DNA of 64,000 bases from Chitinophagaceae bacterium (GCA_020403455.1 JADBXP010000005.1:277324-341323), one strand, 5' to 3'; shown: positions 36,024 to 45,329, numbered from the stretch's first letter. The notes: a model not told the origin generated them from the sequence alone. Numbers and translations are program-made.

Positions 36024-37337
36024 TTATTTTTTACGGAAGAACAACCGTATAGGTACACCCGAAAGTGGAAAATGTGCCCGTAATTGGTTTTCCAGGTAAT
36101 TTTTATAGGGTGTTTTGATATCATCCGGAAAGTTGGTGAAGAAGGCAAAAGATGGCACCTGAGTGGGCAGCTGGGTAATGTATTTGATCTTAACAGAGTG
36201 CCCCCGAACAACAGGTGCATGATAGGCTTCTACGGCTTTGAGCATGACATCATTCAAGGCGGAGGTAGGTATTTTTTGTTGGCGGCGGGCTGCTACTTCC
36301 AGGGCAATTTCAATGGCTTTGTGGATGCGCAGTTTTTCCTTGGCGGAAATAAAAATAACAGGCACATCTGTGAAGGGAGCCAGTTTCTGTTTCACCAATT
36401 TCTCGTACTCTTTAGCAGTTTGCGTATTCTTTTCAACGCAGTCCCACTTGTTCACCAGGATTACAATCCCCTTCCCTTTTCTGATGGCAAGACTGACAAT
36501 CGTGATGTCTTGTGCTGTGATGCCTTTGACTGCGTCAATAACAACCATGCATACATCTGCTTCATCCATGGCACGAATGGCACGTATGATGGAATAAAAT
36601 TCCAGGTCATCTTTTTCTTTGCTTTTCTTTCTGATACCTGCCGTATCGATGAGAATGAATTCTTTTTGGAATAATTTATAGTGGGTATGGATGGAATCAC
36701 GCGTTGTTCCGGAGATATCACTTACAATGCTTCTTTCAGTTCCTGTGAGGGCATTGAGGAGGGATGACTTTCCTACATTGGGTTGTCCCACGATGGCGAA
36801 GCGGGGAAGTGCGCTATCATCATCAGGTGTGATGGATTGCTCTGCCGGAATGGGAGCAACGATGGCATCGAGCAAATCACCGGTACCACTTCCCGATATG
36901 CTGCTGATAAAATATGTTTGCTCGAATCCGAGGGAATAAAATTCCGTTGCTTCCAGTTCGCGGGTGCTGTTGTCTACTTTATTGACTACGAGGTACACCG
37001 GTTTTTTTGATTTGCGCAACATATTGGCCATGGCTTCATCAAGATCGGTGATGCCGGTGGCAACATCGACCATGAATACCAGGGCATCTGCTTCTTCTAC
37101 GGCAATTTGAACCTGTTGACGTATTTCTGCTTCGAAAAGGCCGGTACCACGGGGTACAAAACCGCCGGTATCAATCACATTGAAAACTCTACCGGACCAG
37201 TCTGCAATCCCGTATTGACGATCACGGGTAACACCGCTCAAATCATCTACGATGGCTTTGCGTTGTTCCAGCAAACGGTTGAAGAGGGTGCTCTTTCCGA
37301 CATTGGGTCTGCCTACGATGGCAATGGTATAGCTCAT
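36024..37337 (-). CDS. der: Ribosome biogenesis GTPase Der (EngA)
   Basis: 437 residues with two complete GTPase domains in tandem, the Der hallmark. First domain: G1 GRPNVGKSTLFN and DTGGF; second: GQPNVGKSSLLN and DTAGI, each with NKxD (NKVD and NKWD). The C-terminal KH-like domain follows and ends in PIRLFFRKK. Der acts in late assembly of the 50S subunit. The stop codon of era lies 17 bp upstream, suggesting an era-der transcription unit. Confidence 0.97.
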   Translation of the reverse strand: MSYTIAIVGRPNVGKSTLFNRLLEQRKAIVDDLSGVTRDRQYGIADWSGRVFNVIDTGGFVPRGTGLFEAEIRQQVQIAVEEADALVFMVDVATGITDLDEAMANMLRKSKKPVYLVVNKVDNSTRELEATEFYSLGFEQTYFISSISGSGTGDLLDAIVAPIPAEQSITPDDDSALPRFAIVGQPNVGKSSLLNALTGTERSIVSDISGTTRDSIHTHYKLFQKEFILIDTAGIRKKSKEKDDLEFYSIIRAIRAMDEADVCMVVIDAVKGITAQDITIVSLAIRKGKGIVILVNKWDCVEKNTQTAKEYEKLVKQKLAPFTDVPVIFISAKEKLRIHKAIEIALEVAARRQQKIPTSALNDVMLKAVEAYHAPVVRGHSVKIKYITQLPTQVPSFAFFTNFPDDIKTPYKNYLENQLRAHFPLSGVPIRLFFRKK

Positions 37338-37354
37338 AAAATGGGTATCAGTGT

Positions 37355-38227
37355 TTAACGGTAGCCGTATTCTTTCAATTGACGTTCATTGTCGCGCCAG
37401 TTGGGTCTTACTTTCACAAACAGTTCCAGGAATACTTTTCTCCCGATGAATGCTTCGATATCGGTTCTTGCCAAGGTACCGATTTCTTTGATACGGCTGC
37501 CTCGCTCACCTAGGATGATTGCCTTTTGTGATTCCCGGCTAACGATGATATCGGCCTGGATTTTTACCAATTGTTCCTTCTCAGTGTATTCATTTACTAC
37601 TACAGCGGTCTGGTAAGGGATCTCTTCTTCACAGGTAGCATAAATTTTCTCTCGTATCATTTCTCCTACAAAAAAACGCATCGGAAGATCGCTCATGTCT
37701 TCTTCACTGTAAAACGGCATGCCATCCGGGATATATGGAAGAATGGCAGCCAGTAGAATATCGAGGTGTTTCTTTTGCAGGGCTGAAACAGGAATTACCT
37801 GTTTGCAATATTTTTTGGCCTGAAAAAATTGAATGGCAGACTCGATCTTATCTTTTCCTACCGCATCGATTTTATTGAGAACAACAATGGCAGGTACTTT
37901 TAGCCGCAGGCGGGAAAAGATGTCATCGGTTTGTTGCCAATCAGTGGTAATATCAACCAGCAGCAGGGCGAGGTCAGCATCTTCCAGTGCTGATTGCACG
38001 GCCTGCATCATGGTTTCGTGCAGTTTGTATTTAGGTTCGATGATTCCCGGAGTATCGGAGAGAACGATTTGGTAATTACCGGGATCATTCAGGAATACCT
38101 TGATGCGGTGGCGGGTAGTTTGTACCCGAGGGGATACAATAGCCATCTTCTCCCCTATGAGGGCATTCAGCAGGGTGCTTTTTCCCGCATTGGGTTGACC
38201 GAAGATGTTGACGAAACCGGACTTCAT
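37355..38227 (-). CDS. era: GTPase Era
   Basis: 290 residues: GTPase domain with FGQPNAGKSTLLNALIG, DTPG and NKID motifs, and a C-terminal KH domain with IILGERGSRIKEIG. Era binds the 3' end of 16S rRNA and aids 30S assembly. It is separated from the upstream initiator tRNA by a terminator-like hairpin, so it probably has its own promoter or reads through. It sits 17 bp before der. Confidence 0.97.
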   Translation of the reverse strand: MKSGFVNIFGQPNAGKSTLLNALIGEKMAIVSPRVQTTRHRIKVFLNDPGNYQIVLSDTPGIIEPKYKLHETMMQAVQSALEDADLALLLVDITTDWQQTDDIFSRLRLKVPAIVVLNKIDAVGKDKIESAIQFFQAKKYCKQVIPVSALQKKHLDILLAAILPYIPDGMPFYSEEDMSDLPMRFFVGEMIREKIYATCEEEIPYQTAVVVNEYTEKEQLVKIQADIIVSRESQKAIILGERGSRIKEIGTLARTDIEAFIGRKVFLELFVKVRPNWRDNERQLKEYGYR

Positions 38228-38231
38228 ACAG

Positions 38232-38255
38232 TAAAAAAAAGGCCCGGAGGGCCTT
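38232..38255 (-). terminator. Terminator between tRNA-fMet and era
   Basis: Perfect 7-bp stem AAGGCCC (38239-38245)/GGGCCTT (38249-38255) with a GGA loop; the minus strand continues with a run of eight T. It lies 5 bp after the CCA end of the tRNA. Confidence 0.8.
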
Positions 38256-38259
38256 AGTT

Positions 38260-38334
<75 letters not shown>

Positions 38335-38345
38335 ATTTAAGAATG

Positions 38346-38376
38346 CAAAGGTATGGAATTTTTTTATAGTAACCAA
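38346..38376 (-). promoter_or_regulatory. Promoter of tRNA-fMet
   Basis: On the minus strand TTG (38374-38376) is followed after 20 bp by TACCTTTG (38346-38353), a good Bacteroidota sigma-A type promoter (TTG-N19/20-TAnnTTTG). The predicted start of RNA falls a few bases before the tRNA 5' end at 38334. Confidence 0.75.
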
Positions 38377-38690
38377 GTTTACAAAAAGCATATTCAAGTA
38401 ACTAGTATGAACGACAACTTCGGTAGTTGGAATCTCAGTAAATTTAACCGGCTACAAAAAACAAATCGGAGTATGTTATAGTGAAAAGCATGTTGCCTGA
38501 ATGCACCTGTCGCCAAAAAGGGAAGAAACCTGAAACAAGCCTCTGCTCAACATCAGCGGCTAATACATGGAGAATTTTGACTACTATCATGTTTCGGTAA
38601 TCGACACCCAGAACAGAAAAAAAATATATATCACTCCCAAATCAAATACAACCCGGAGAGCATTACCTTGTACAACCGAAAAGAAATGAA
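38377..38690. other. Non-coding gap between tRNA promoter and DUF389 gene
   Basis: No credible reading frame or repeat. A weak TACCTTGT element at 38664-38671, 20 bp before the DUF389 ATG, could be its -7 box. Nothing else is recognised. Confidence 0.5.
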
Positions 38691-39959
38691 ATGAAAACAT
38701 ACCTCCAACGATTGCTGAACATACAAGAGGACTTGAATGATTTCGCAGAAACAAAGAAAGAAATTGAGAACAACATCAGGTTTTCAGGAAGTAATTTATG
38801 GATTCTCATTACGGCAATTTTCCTTGCATCCATTGGTTTAAATGTAAATTCTCCTGCAGTTGTTATCGGTGCGATGTTAATATCACCACTCATGGGACCA
38901 ATCATTGGCTTAGGGATAGGGGCAGCTTTGAATGACGTTCCTATTATCCAAAAATCGACCTATAATTTTCTTTTTTCAATCCTCTTTAGTTTAGGCACAT
39001 CTACCATTTACTTTCTGTTCACCCCCCTGAATGAGGCCTATTCAGAATTATTGGCCAGAACAACACCCAATATTTATGATGTTTTTGTAGCCATGCTGGG
39101 TGGCTTTGCCGGCATCATTGGACTGTCGAGTAAAAACAGAGGCAATATTCTTCCGGGGGTAGCCATTGCAACGGCACTCATGCCACCTATGTGTACTGCA
39201 GGCTATGGAATTGCCACGCAGAATTTTACTTTTTTCTTTGGTGCCATTTATTTGTTCATCATTAACAGTGTTTTCATTGCCCTTTCTGCCTACTTATTTG
39301 CAAAATTTCTGAAATTTCCAGTGACGAAAATGAAGGATGTATCTTCTGAAAGAAGAACGGCTAGAATTATTTTATTCGTCACCCTTATTACAGTAGCTCC
39401 CAGTATTTATTATGGATTTGAAATGATTCAAAAAAGCCGTTTTGAGTCCAACTCGGATAGATTTGTGCAAAATGAAATGGTAGAAAAAGGATACCTAGTT
39501 CTACGGAAAAACATTTCCTACAACAACAAAACTATTGAAGTGATCATTCTTGGCTCTGAGATTGATTCATCTGCTATCAATAGCATCTCACAGCAATTAA
39601 TCAATTATCAATTGGGTGGTTCTAAATTGTTGGTTAGAAATGGAAATTTTTATGAAAGGAATGCAAGAGGAAGTAAAGGTCCGTTCCTTAAAGAGGAGTC
39701 TGATCAATTCGATAAAATAGCTGCTCTAACCGATAGTCTTATTGAAAATGATAAGCTTAAAAAAGAAATAGAAAAAGACATTGAAATACTTTTCCCATCT
39801 GTTGCTGGCGTTTACTTTAGCGCAACATCAAAAAACAAAGATCAGGTTTTTATTCAATTGCAGCCCGGCAAAGCCCTTCATTCGATTGATACCAGCTCTA
39901 TCAACGCATGGATATCGAAAAGATTAAAAAAAGATTCGCTCGCTATTCATTACAAGTAA
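38691..39959 (+). CDS. DUF389 family membrane protein
   Basis: 422 residues. An N-terminal helical segment precedes five or six membrane helices (about residues 34-210), including the conserved AMLISPLMGPIIGLGIGAA motif and GIATALMPPMCTAGYGIA. A long extracytoplasmic or cytoplasmic C-terminal part follows a further helix near residue 225. This is the layout of the DUF389 family (TIGR00271/TIGR00341-like). The family's transport or structural role is not established. The gene stands alone, with gaps of over 300 bp on both sides. Confidence 0.88.
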   Translation: MKTYLQRLLNIQEDLNDFAETKKEIENNIRFSGSNLWILITAIFLASIGLNVNSPAVVIGAMLISPLMGPIIGLGIGAALNDVPIIQKSTYNFLFSILFSLGTSTIYFLFTPLNEAYSELLARTTPNIYDVFVAMLGGFAGIIGLSSKNRGNILPGVAIATALMPPMCTAGYGIATQNFTFFFGAIYLFIINSVFIALSAYLFAKFLKFPVTKMKDVSSERRTARIILFVTLITVAPSIYYGFEMIQKSRFESNSDRFVQNEMVEKGYLVLRKNISYNNKTIEVIILGSEIDSSAINSISQQLINYQLGGSKLLVRNGNFYERNARGSKGPFLKEESDQFDKIAALTDSLIENDKLKKEIEKDIEILFPSVAGVYFSATSKNKDQVFIQLQPGKALHSIDTSSINAWISKRLKKDSLAIHYK

Positions 39960-40301
39960 CTATATTTTGGGTAATTCCCGTAAATAAAAATCAACTAATT
40001 TGAAACAACTGCAACCAACAAAAAAATTATTGTTGTAGAACTTCAATTAACGATTCTGCAATAATTGACCAATAAAAATGTACTGCAGTGCATAGTATGT
40101 TGAACTGAAAGTGAAGGTCGAATAAAAACTGATGAGGAGTGATTCTAACTTCTGCAAGTTCTAACATCGATTGTCTAACTCTATTTACTTGTATACATTG
40201 GAAGAACAATGTTTCGAATGGCCTGGAAAAAATATTCTTCAGTGATATTCATACGTTAGAATTTACGAGCGGTTTTCTTCCCCGGCTTTGTTCCCGTTCG
40301 G
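39960..40301. other. Non-coding gap after the DUF389 gene
   Basis: AT-rich. A weak stem CAACAA (40016-40021)/TTGTTG (40030-40035) might act in termination, but it has no T run. A 60-codon reading frame on the minus strand at 40027-40209 lacks any support. I see nothing else. Confidence 0.5.
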
Positions 40302-40332
40302 TTGCATAGAATTTCAAGTTTGTGTACATTTG
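40302..40332 (+). promoter_or_regulatory. Promoter of YdeI-like gene
   Basis: TTG at 40302-40304 and TACATTTG at 40325-40332, spaced by 20 bp, match the Bacteroidota promoter. The ATG at 40361 follows 28 bp later. Confidence 0.65.
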
Positions 40333-40360
40333 ATCATCGAAACGATACAGAGTTTACACA

Positions 40361-40675
40361 ATGGCTTCTTCCACAAAGAAAGATATATTGCATTCTACTT
40401 CTCCCCTGCCGGGGATTTTACACGAATTGCCGGAGGATGTAGAAAAAATATTGTCTGCAGATACCGAACTACTCACCCGCTGGAACTCACTCACCCCCAT
40501 TCAACGCAATGAATGGATCTGCTGGATTACCATAGTGAAGAAAGAAGCTACCCGGGTAGCACACATCCAACAAATGATGGAACAACTCCAACAGGGAGAG
40601 CGACAAGCCTGCTGCTGGCCGGGCTGTCCGCACCGAAGACCTTCTGCGCAAAAATGGTTTGGAAAAAAGCAATAA
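40361..40675 (+). CDS. YdeI/OmpD-associated family protein
   Basis: 104 residues, matching the C-terminal YdeI/OmdA-type domain (PF13376): a helix-rich segment LPEDVEKILSADTELLTRWNSL followed by NEWICWITIVKKEATR and HIQQMMEQLQQGERQACCWP. It carries a CxxxC-like pair in ACCWPGCPHR. Proteins of the family are small, soluble and of unclear role (some are linked to bacteriocin tolerance). It has its own promoter and stands alone. Confidence 0.83.
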   Translation: MASSTKKDILHSTSPLPGILHELPEDVEKILSADTELLTRWNSLTPIQRNEWICWITIVKKEATRVAHIQQMMEQLQQGERQACCWPGCPHRRPSAQKWFGKKQ

Positions 40676-40700
40676 AAAAATCTCCGCAATGCGGAGATTT
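40674..40700 (-). terminator. Terminator shared by the GIN-domain gene (minus) and YdeI (plus)
   Basis: Perfect 10-bp stem AAATCTCCGC (40678-40687)/GCGGAGATTT (40691-40700) with an AAT loop. On the minus strand it ends in a T run (40674-40680). It lies 68 bp beyond the stop of the minus-strand gene and right after the YdeI stop; the minus-strand use is the stronger. Confidence 0.75.
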
Positions 40701-40768
40701 CACTATTCTATATATATGTAAATATCTGAGTGATAAAATTCTTCCACTCATCTGCTCATGATAAAGTA

Positions 40769-41491
40769 TCAGGATTTTCTGGAGAAACTGGATGCACCGG
40801 TCACCCGAATACCTTTTAATCTAGGCTCACCTTTATAATGCACCGAACTTGCACCTGATGCTTCTACTGTTATAGAATTACTTATGCTCATTTGCACATC
40901 AGAAGCTCCTGAGGCATTGATATCGGCTTCACTTGCATTCAAATCATAACCCTTAAAACTGGAAGCGCCACTGGCCTGTACCTTAATTCGTTCCGCTTTA
41001 CCGGTCAATCTGCAATCCGAAGCACCGGTCAATAAAAACTGTGCATTGTTCAATTGTAATTCACCTTTTAAGTTACTGGCACCCGATAAAATAACTTTGA
41101 GATCATCGGACTTCAGAACGCCGGCAACAACTAAATCACAGGCACCCGAAACATTGACAGATTCCAGCTTGTCAACAGAAACATAGGCTTTTGCCTTGGG
41201 ATTCGCCATCCTATTGTGCCAGGCATATTTATACTTAAAGGCAACATAGAGGGTGTTGCCCCGTACTTCGGTAACGATGGCCTCGCGATATTCTTCAGAG
41301 GAGGCGCTTACGGCAACGCCGGTTTCACTACCCTGTGTTATATAGACATCAATGCCTCCATCTACCTGAATGGAAGTAAAGCTGCCGACTTTTCTTTTTT
41401 CAGCATTGGCATCCTTTACGGTATGAATTGTTTGCTGTGCCTGCACCAGGGTGGAAAGTCCGAGCACCGCAGATAATAAAAAGTATTTCAT
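40769..41491 (-). CDS. Head GIN domain (DUF2807) protein
   Basis: 240 residues with a signal peptide (LSTLVQAQ near residue 19). The mature protein is a parallel beta-helix-like repeat: the motif SGAS or TGAS recurs about every 19-24 residues (SGASNLKGE, TGASDCRLTG, SGASSFKG, SGASDVQM, SGASSVHYKG, TGASSFSRKS). This is the putative auto-transporter adhesin head GIN domain. Such proteins are secreted or surface-exposed in Bacteroidota with unknown function. It is divergent from the TPP-riboswitch receptor gene. Confidence 0.9.
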   Translation of the reverse strand: MKYFLLSAVLGLSTLVQAQQTIHTVKDANAEKRKVGSFTSIQVDGGIDVYITQGSETGVAVSASSEEYREAIVTEVRGNTLYVAFKYKYAWHNRMANPKAKAYVSVDKLESVNVSGACDLVVAGVLKSDDLKVILSGASNLKGELQLNNAQFLLTGASDCRLTGKAERIKVQASGASSFKGYDLNASEADINASGASDVQMSISNSITVEASGASSVHYKGEPRLKGIRVTGASSFSRKS

Positions 41492-41561
41492 AAATGTATT
41501 TTTATGTGGAACGAAGCCACTGAAGAAAAGTTACAACTTTTTTATTTAATCTTCGATTACT

Positions 41562-41569
41562 TACCTTTG
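41562..41569 (+). promoter_or_regulatory. -7 element upstream of TPP riboswitch
   Basis: TACCTTTG matches TAnnTTTG. It lies just before the riboswitch, so RNA would start close to 41575. No TTG stands at the -33 position. Confidence 0.6.
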
Positions 41570-41575
41570 CACCGA

Positions 41576-41665
41576 ATTCCCGGGGTGCGGATCTAACCGA
41601 TTCTGCTGAGATAATACCCGTTGAACCTGAACAGGGTAATGCCTGCGAAGGGAAGGTGTCCTTCC
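41576..41665 (+). promoter_or_regulatory. TPP (THI-box) riboswitch
   Basis: The conserved thi-box segments are present in order: GGGGTGC at 41582-41588, CTGAGATAATACCC at 41606-41619, GAACCTGA-type at about 41623-41630, CAGGGTAATGCCTGCG to GAAGGGAA at about 41632-41654. Helix P1 can form between TTCCC (41577-41581) and GGGAA (41650-41654). The 3' arm of P1 overlaps a hairpin GGAAGG (41651-41656)/CCTTCC (41660-41665). The following gene starts at 41715. TPP binding should stabilise P1 and prevent the hairpin; how this alters expression is not read from the sequence. Confidence 0.9.
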
Positions 41666-41714
41666 TCCTTGCTGTCTTTTCCTGTTCCTATTGTTAACTT
41701 TTAAAAAATGTAAC

Positions 41715-44096
41715 ATGAAAAAGTTATTAGGAACAATGCTTTTCATTGCTGTTGGCTGTATAAGTTCAGCCCAGTCCTCTCTAACCGATCAATTTACAGG
41801 CATCGTTAAAGATGCTACAACCCGGCAGCCCATTGCCGGGGCAACCGTCTGGCTTGCCAACAAACCAATGGTCACAGACGAAAAAGGAGTTTTTGTGGTT
41901 TCCCGAAATGCATTGGCCGGTAAAAAACTAGTTATTGCTGCTACCGGTTATCGCAACATCCAGCAAGACAATTTAACCATCACTGCTGCAACCATGGAAT
42001 GGTTCCTCACCCCGGTAGTTGAAACATTGCAGCCACTGGAAGTAACAGCTGTCCGGGCTTCCGACAGGGCTCCGTTTGCTAAAAGCAACATCTCTAAGGA
42101 AGAGCTGAAAAAACTCAACCTGGGGATGGACATTCCTTATATCCTTAACCAGCTACCCTCGGTTGTTGTGAACTCCGATGCTGGCAATGGTGTGGGTTAT
42201 ACCGGCATCCGCATCCGAGGATCAGATGCAACTCGGATCAATGTCACGTTGAATGGTATCCCCTACAATGATGCCGAAAGCATGGGTACCTTCTTCGTGA
42301 ATCTGCCTGATTTCACTTCCTCTGTCAACAGCATTCAGGTGCAAAGAGGGGTGGGTACTTCCAGTAATGGACCCGCAGCTTTCGGGGCTTCTGTTCATTT
42401 GTCTACCAATGATATCAAAGAGAAACCTTATCTAGAGTTCAATAACAGCATTGGATCCTTCGGCACTTTCAAACATACCCTTCAGGGAGGTACCGGAGTC
42501 ATCGGAAAATATTTTACGATAGATGGTCGTGTGAGTACGATCCGCAGCAATGGTTATATTGACCGCGCTTCCAGTGATCTTCGCTCTTTTTATGTAGGAA
42601 CCGTATTCAGAAAAGGAAATACCAGTCTGCGTTTCAACGTTTTCTCGGGCAATGAAAAAACCTATCAGGCCTGGTATGGTGTGTCGGAAAGTATGCTGGC
42701 AACCAACCGTCGGTTCAATCCTGCCGGAACTGAAAAACCAGGAGAACCCTACGAAAATCAAACAGATAACTACCATCAAACCCACTACCAGCTTTTTTTC
42801 AACCAGCAACTGAAGAACAACTGGACACTTAACACGACAACCTTCCTGAGTCGCGGTAAGGGGTATTATGAAGAGTACAGAGCAGATCAGTCGCTGGCAA
42901 GATACGGGCTTCCACCTTTCACCAGCGGTGGAATTACCTACACCAGAACAGATTTGGTGAGGCAATTGTGGCTGGATAATTATTACTATGGTCAACTCTT
43001 CACGTTACAAAAGCGTACTGATAAAAAAGAGGTAACCATGGGTGGGGGTGTTACCCGATATGATGGTGACCACATCGGCAGGCTGCCCTGGTTGCAGCGG
43101 GGCATTCAACCTGCCAATTATCGTTTTTATGACTTACCCGCATTCAAGAACGATGCACATCTATACATCAAATGGCAACAAAATTTCAGCAGTCGCTGGA
43201 AGGGATTTGCTGATCTGCAACAACGATTGGTGCGACATGTAATGGATGGTTTCCGCAACAATCCTACCCTCCGTGTAGATCGTTCCTTTTCTTTCTTCAA
43301 TCCCAAACTGGGCTTGAGTTATCAGAACGGTGGCACACAGGCATTTTTTAGTTTTGCCGTAGCGAACAAAGAACCCAACCGAGACGATTTTCAGGCGGGC
43401 ATTAATTCACAGCCAAAATCAGAGCGTTTACTGGATTGGGAAGCGGGCTGGTTGCACCGGACAGAAAAAAGTTCAATTGGGGTTACCTTGTTCCACATGG
43501 ATTACCGGGACCAGTTGGTGTTAACCGGACAGATCAACGATGTGGGTGCTTATACCCGCACCAATGTTCCACGCAGTTTCAGAACCGGTATTGAAATAGA
43601 AGGAGGCATTCGCCTGCGGCCATCTTTACAATTGAACGGTAATCTTACCATCAGCCGGAACAAAATCAAACAATTCACTGAATTCATTGACAACTTTGAT
43701 ACAGGTGATCAGGATAAAATTGTACACCGCAACAAAGACATCTCTTTCTCTCCTCCTGTAACAGCCAATGCCACGCTCAATTGGAAACCACTGCCGGCAC
43801 TAGAAGTTGAATGGCTGCATAAATTTGTGGACAGACAGTTTCTGGACAATACTTCGAATGCTGCCCGTCAGATTGCGGCCTTCTATGTGCAAGACGTACG
43901 CATCAATTGGAAAGTGCCGGTGAAAACTTTTAAAGAAACCAGACTGGTAGTGCAGGTATTCAATGTGCTGAACAGAATGTATGCCCCCAATGGATATACC
44001 TATCCATATGTTAGTGGTGGAAGTTTAATTGCTGACAATTATTTTTATCCGGTGGCAGGAACCCACCTGATGGCAGCATTGAACATCAGCTTTTAG
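41715..44096 (+). CDS. TonB-dependent receptor, likely for thiamine
   Basis: 793 residues from the ATG at 41715 (signal peptide MKKLLGTMLFIAVGCISSAQ). Order: signal peptide, carboxypeptidase-regulatory-like domain (TGIVKDATTRQPIAGATVWL), plug with IRIRGSDATRINVTLNGIPYNDAES, then a barrel ending in the aromatic terminal residue (LMAALNISF). A TPP riboswitch precedes it, which matches outer-membrane thiamine receptors proposed in Bacteroidota (the omr1 type of comparative-genomic work). The thiamine assignment therefore rests on the riboswitch, since the barrel itself does not identify the ligand. No inner-membrane thiamine transporter (PnuT) or thiamine kinase gene follows here. Confidence 0.9.
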   Translation: MKKLLGTMLFIAVGCISSAQSSLTDQFTGIVKDATTRQPIAGATVWLANKPMVTDEKGVFVVSRNALAGKKLVIAATGYRNIQQDNLTITAATMEWFLTPVVETLQPLEVTAVRASDRAPFAKSNISKEELKKLNLGMDIPYILNQLPSVVVNSDAGNGVGYTGIRIRGSDATRINVTLNGIPYNDAESMGTFFVNLPDFTSSVNSIQVQRGVGTSSNGPAAFGASVHLSTNDIKEKPYLEFNNSIGSFGTFKHTLQGGTGVIGKYFTIDGRVSTIRSNGYIDRASSDLRSFYVGTVFRKGNTSLRFNVFSGNEKTYQAWYGVSESMLATNRRFNPAGTEKPGEPYENQTDNYHQTHYQLFFNQQLKNNWTLNTTTFLSRGKGYYEEYRADQSLARYGLPPFTSGGITYTRTDLVRQLWLDNYYYGQLFTLQKRTDKKEVTMGGGVTRYDGDHIGRLPWLQRGIQPANYRFYDLPAFKNDAHLYIKWQQNFSSRWKGFADLQQRLVRHVMDGFRNNPTLRVDRSFSFFNPKLGLSYQNGGTQAFFSFAVANKEPNRDDFQAGINSQPKSERLLDWEAGWLHRTEKSSIGVTLFHMDYRDQLVLTGQINDVGAYTRTNVPRSFRTGIEIEGGIRLRPSLQLNGNLTISRNKIKQFTEFIDNFDTGDQDKIVHRNKDISFSPPVTANATLNWKPLPALEVEWLHKFVDRQFLDNTSNAARQIAAFYVQDVRINWKVPVKTFKETRLVVQVFNVLNRMYAPNGYTYPYVSGGSLIADNYFYPVAGTHLMAALNISF

Positions 44097-44115
44097 AAGC
44101 AGAGCAACCGGTGCT

Positions 44116-44424
44116 TTAGCCGGGGAAATTCTCTTTCCAGGCAAGCATACCACCAGTAACATTAATTACATTGGTAAAGCCGGCAGCGGATAAGATATGA
44201 CAGGCTTGTCCGCTGCGGTTTCCACTGCGGCAATACAAGTAAACGGGTTCGTCTTTCCATTCATCAATGGCATCTGTTTGCATCATCTGCACTTGTCCGA
44301 GTGGCAACAAAAAACCACCGATGTTGAAGTCTGCATGTTCATGCGGCTCACGCACATCTACGAGGTGAATGGATTCGCCACGATCGAGCATGGCTTTGAG
44401 TTCCTGTACGCTGATAGTTTTCAT
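44116..44424 (-). CDS. Rhodanese-like domain protein
   Basis: 102 residues, one rhodanese domain. The active-site loop is CRSGNRS with the catalytic C65, preceded by the LVDVREPHEHADFNIGG stretch. It could be a thiosulfate sulfurtransferase or a carrier for persulfide. It ends 19 bp from the convergent receptor gene. The PASTA gene lies 17 bp upstream on the same strand, and rhodanese may be the end of that operon. Confidence 0.93.
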   Translation of the reverse strand: MKTISVQELKAMLDRGESIHLVDVREPHEHADFNIGGFLLPLGQVQMMQTDAIDEWKDEPVYLYCRSGNRSGQACHILSAAGFTNVINVTGGMLAWKENFPG

Positions 44425-44441
44425 AACAAAATCAATGAATA

Positions 44442-45272
44442 TTAATATTGGGACTGAGTTGAATCTGTTGTTGCGGGAGGGGTGGTGCTCAGGAAAAGAT
44501 CCATGAGCTGTCCAGCTTTCATTTTATTGGGCAGCCGGAATCCACTCATGTCGAGTGAATCAGACAGGGCTGCGGGCGATTGTTTCACGATGAAGGAGGA
44601 AGCGGAATCTGTGATGGGATTGAGCGCCACCACAGCCCCGATGTTGATGTTCATTCCTTGTAACATGAGTTTGGCCGCCTCAAAAGTAAGTCCGACCAAT
44701 TGAGGGACTTCCAGTTCACCACTTCCTTCACCACTTCCCAATACAAAATTGATCACTGTACCCGTTGGAATTTTTGTTCCCGGAGCGATGGGCCTATCCC
44801 CCAGCAATTGCTCCAACACAGCATTGCGGGCAATATCAGGACGATAGGAAATATTGCCCATTTTTAAACCAAGACTGAGTAGAAACATCTCTGCACTCTT
44901 GAGAGAAAAACCCGTCAGGTTAGGCATTTCCACCTGCGGTGGGATGCTTCTGTTGATCGTGAGGTAAATGGTTCTTCCGGTTTTAACGATGGACTCGGCA
45001 TCGGGGATCTGACGAACAACGGCCTGTTTCGCCAGCGTATCAATAAAAACTGAATCCTGTATCACTACTTCTAATCCGCTGGCTTCTAACATCTTGATGG
45101 CTGCCTGCACGTTTTGTCCGGTTACGGAAGGTACTTTCTGCGTCTTGCCGAATCCGGTGATCCAATTGAGTGATCCAAAGAATAAAAAAACAAGCGTAAC
45201 GACGAGCAGAAAGGCAAACACCATGTTGACCCATAGTGGCTTGCGGGTGATTTGCTCGATCCATTTTTTCAT
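44442..45272 (-). CDS. PASTA domain membrane protein
   Basis: 276 residues from the ATG at 45272 (MKKWIEQITRK), preferred over one 7 codons earlier. One membrane helix at about residues 16-35, then three PASTA repeats: KVPSVTGQNVQAAIKMLE, VEMPNLTGFSLKSAEMFL and VPQLVGLTFEAAKLML, followed by a short tail. It has no kinase or transpeptidase domain, so is a free-standing PASTA protein that could bind peptidoglycan or muropeptides. It follows ddl by about 57 bp; peptidoglycan synthesis context supports that role. Confidence 0.88.
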   Translation of the reverse strand: MKKWIEQITRKPLWVNMVFAFLLVVTLVFLFFGSLNWITGFGKTQKVPSVTGQNVQAAIKMLEASGLEVVIQDSVFIDTLAKQAVVRQIPDAESIVKTGRTIYLTINRSIPPQVEMPNLTGFSLKSAEMFLLSLGLKMGNISYRPDIARNAVLEQLLGDRPIAPGTKIPTGTVINFVLGSGEGSGELEVPQLVGLTFEAAKLMLQGMNINIGAVVALNPITDSASSFIVKQSPAALSDSLDMSGFRLPNKMKAGQLMDLFLSTTPPATTDSTQSQY

Positions 45273-45329
45273 AGTACTTACTATTACTGGCAATATTAAA
45301 GTTAAATCTTTACACCGCGAAGATTAGCT

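Noticed and set aside
38664..38671. TACCTTGT as DUF389 promoter
   Set aside because: One mismatch to TAnnTTTG and no -33 TTG; mentioned only as a weak candidate.
40027..40209. 60-codon frame on the minus strand
   Set aside because: No promoter, motif or compositional sign of coding; overlaps an otherwise empty gap.
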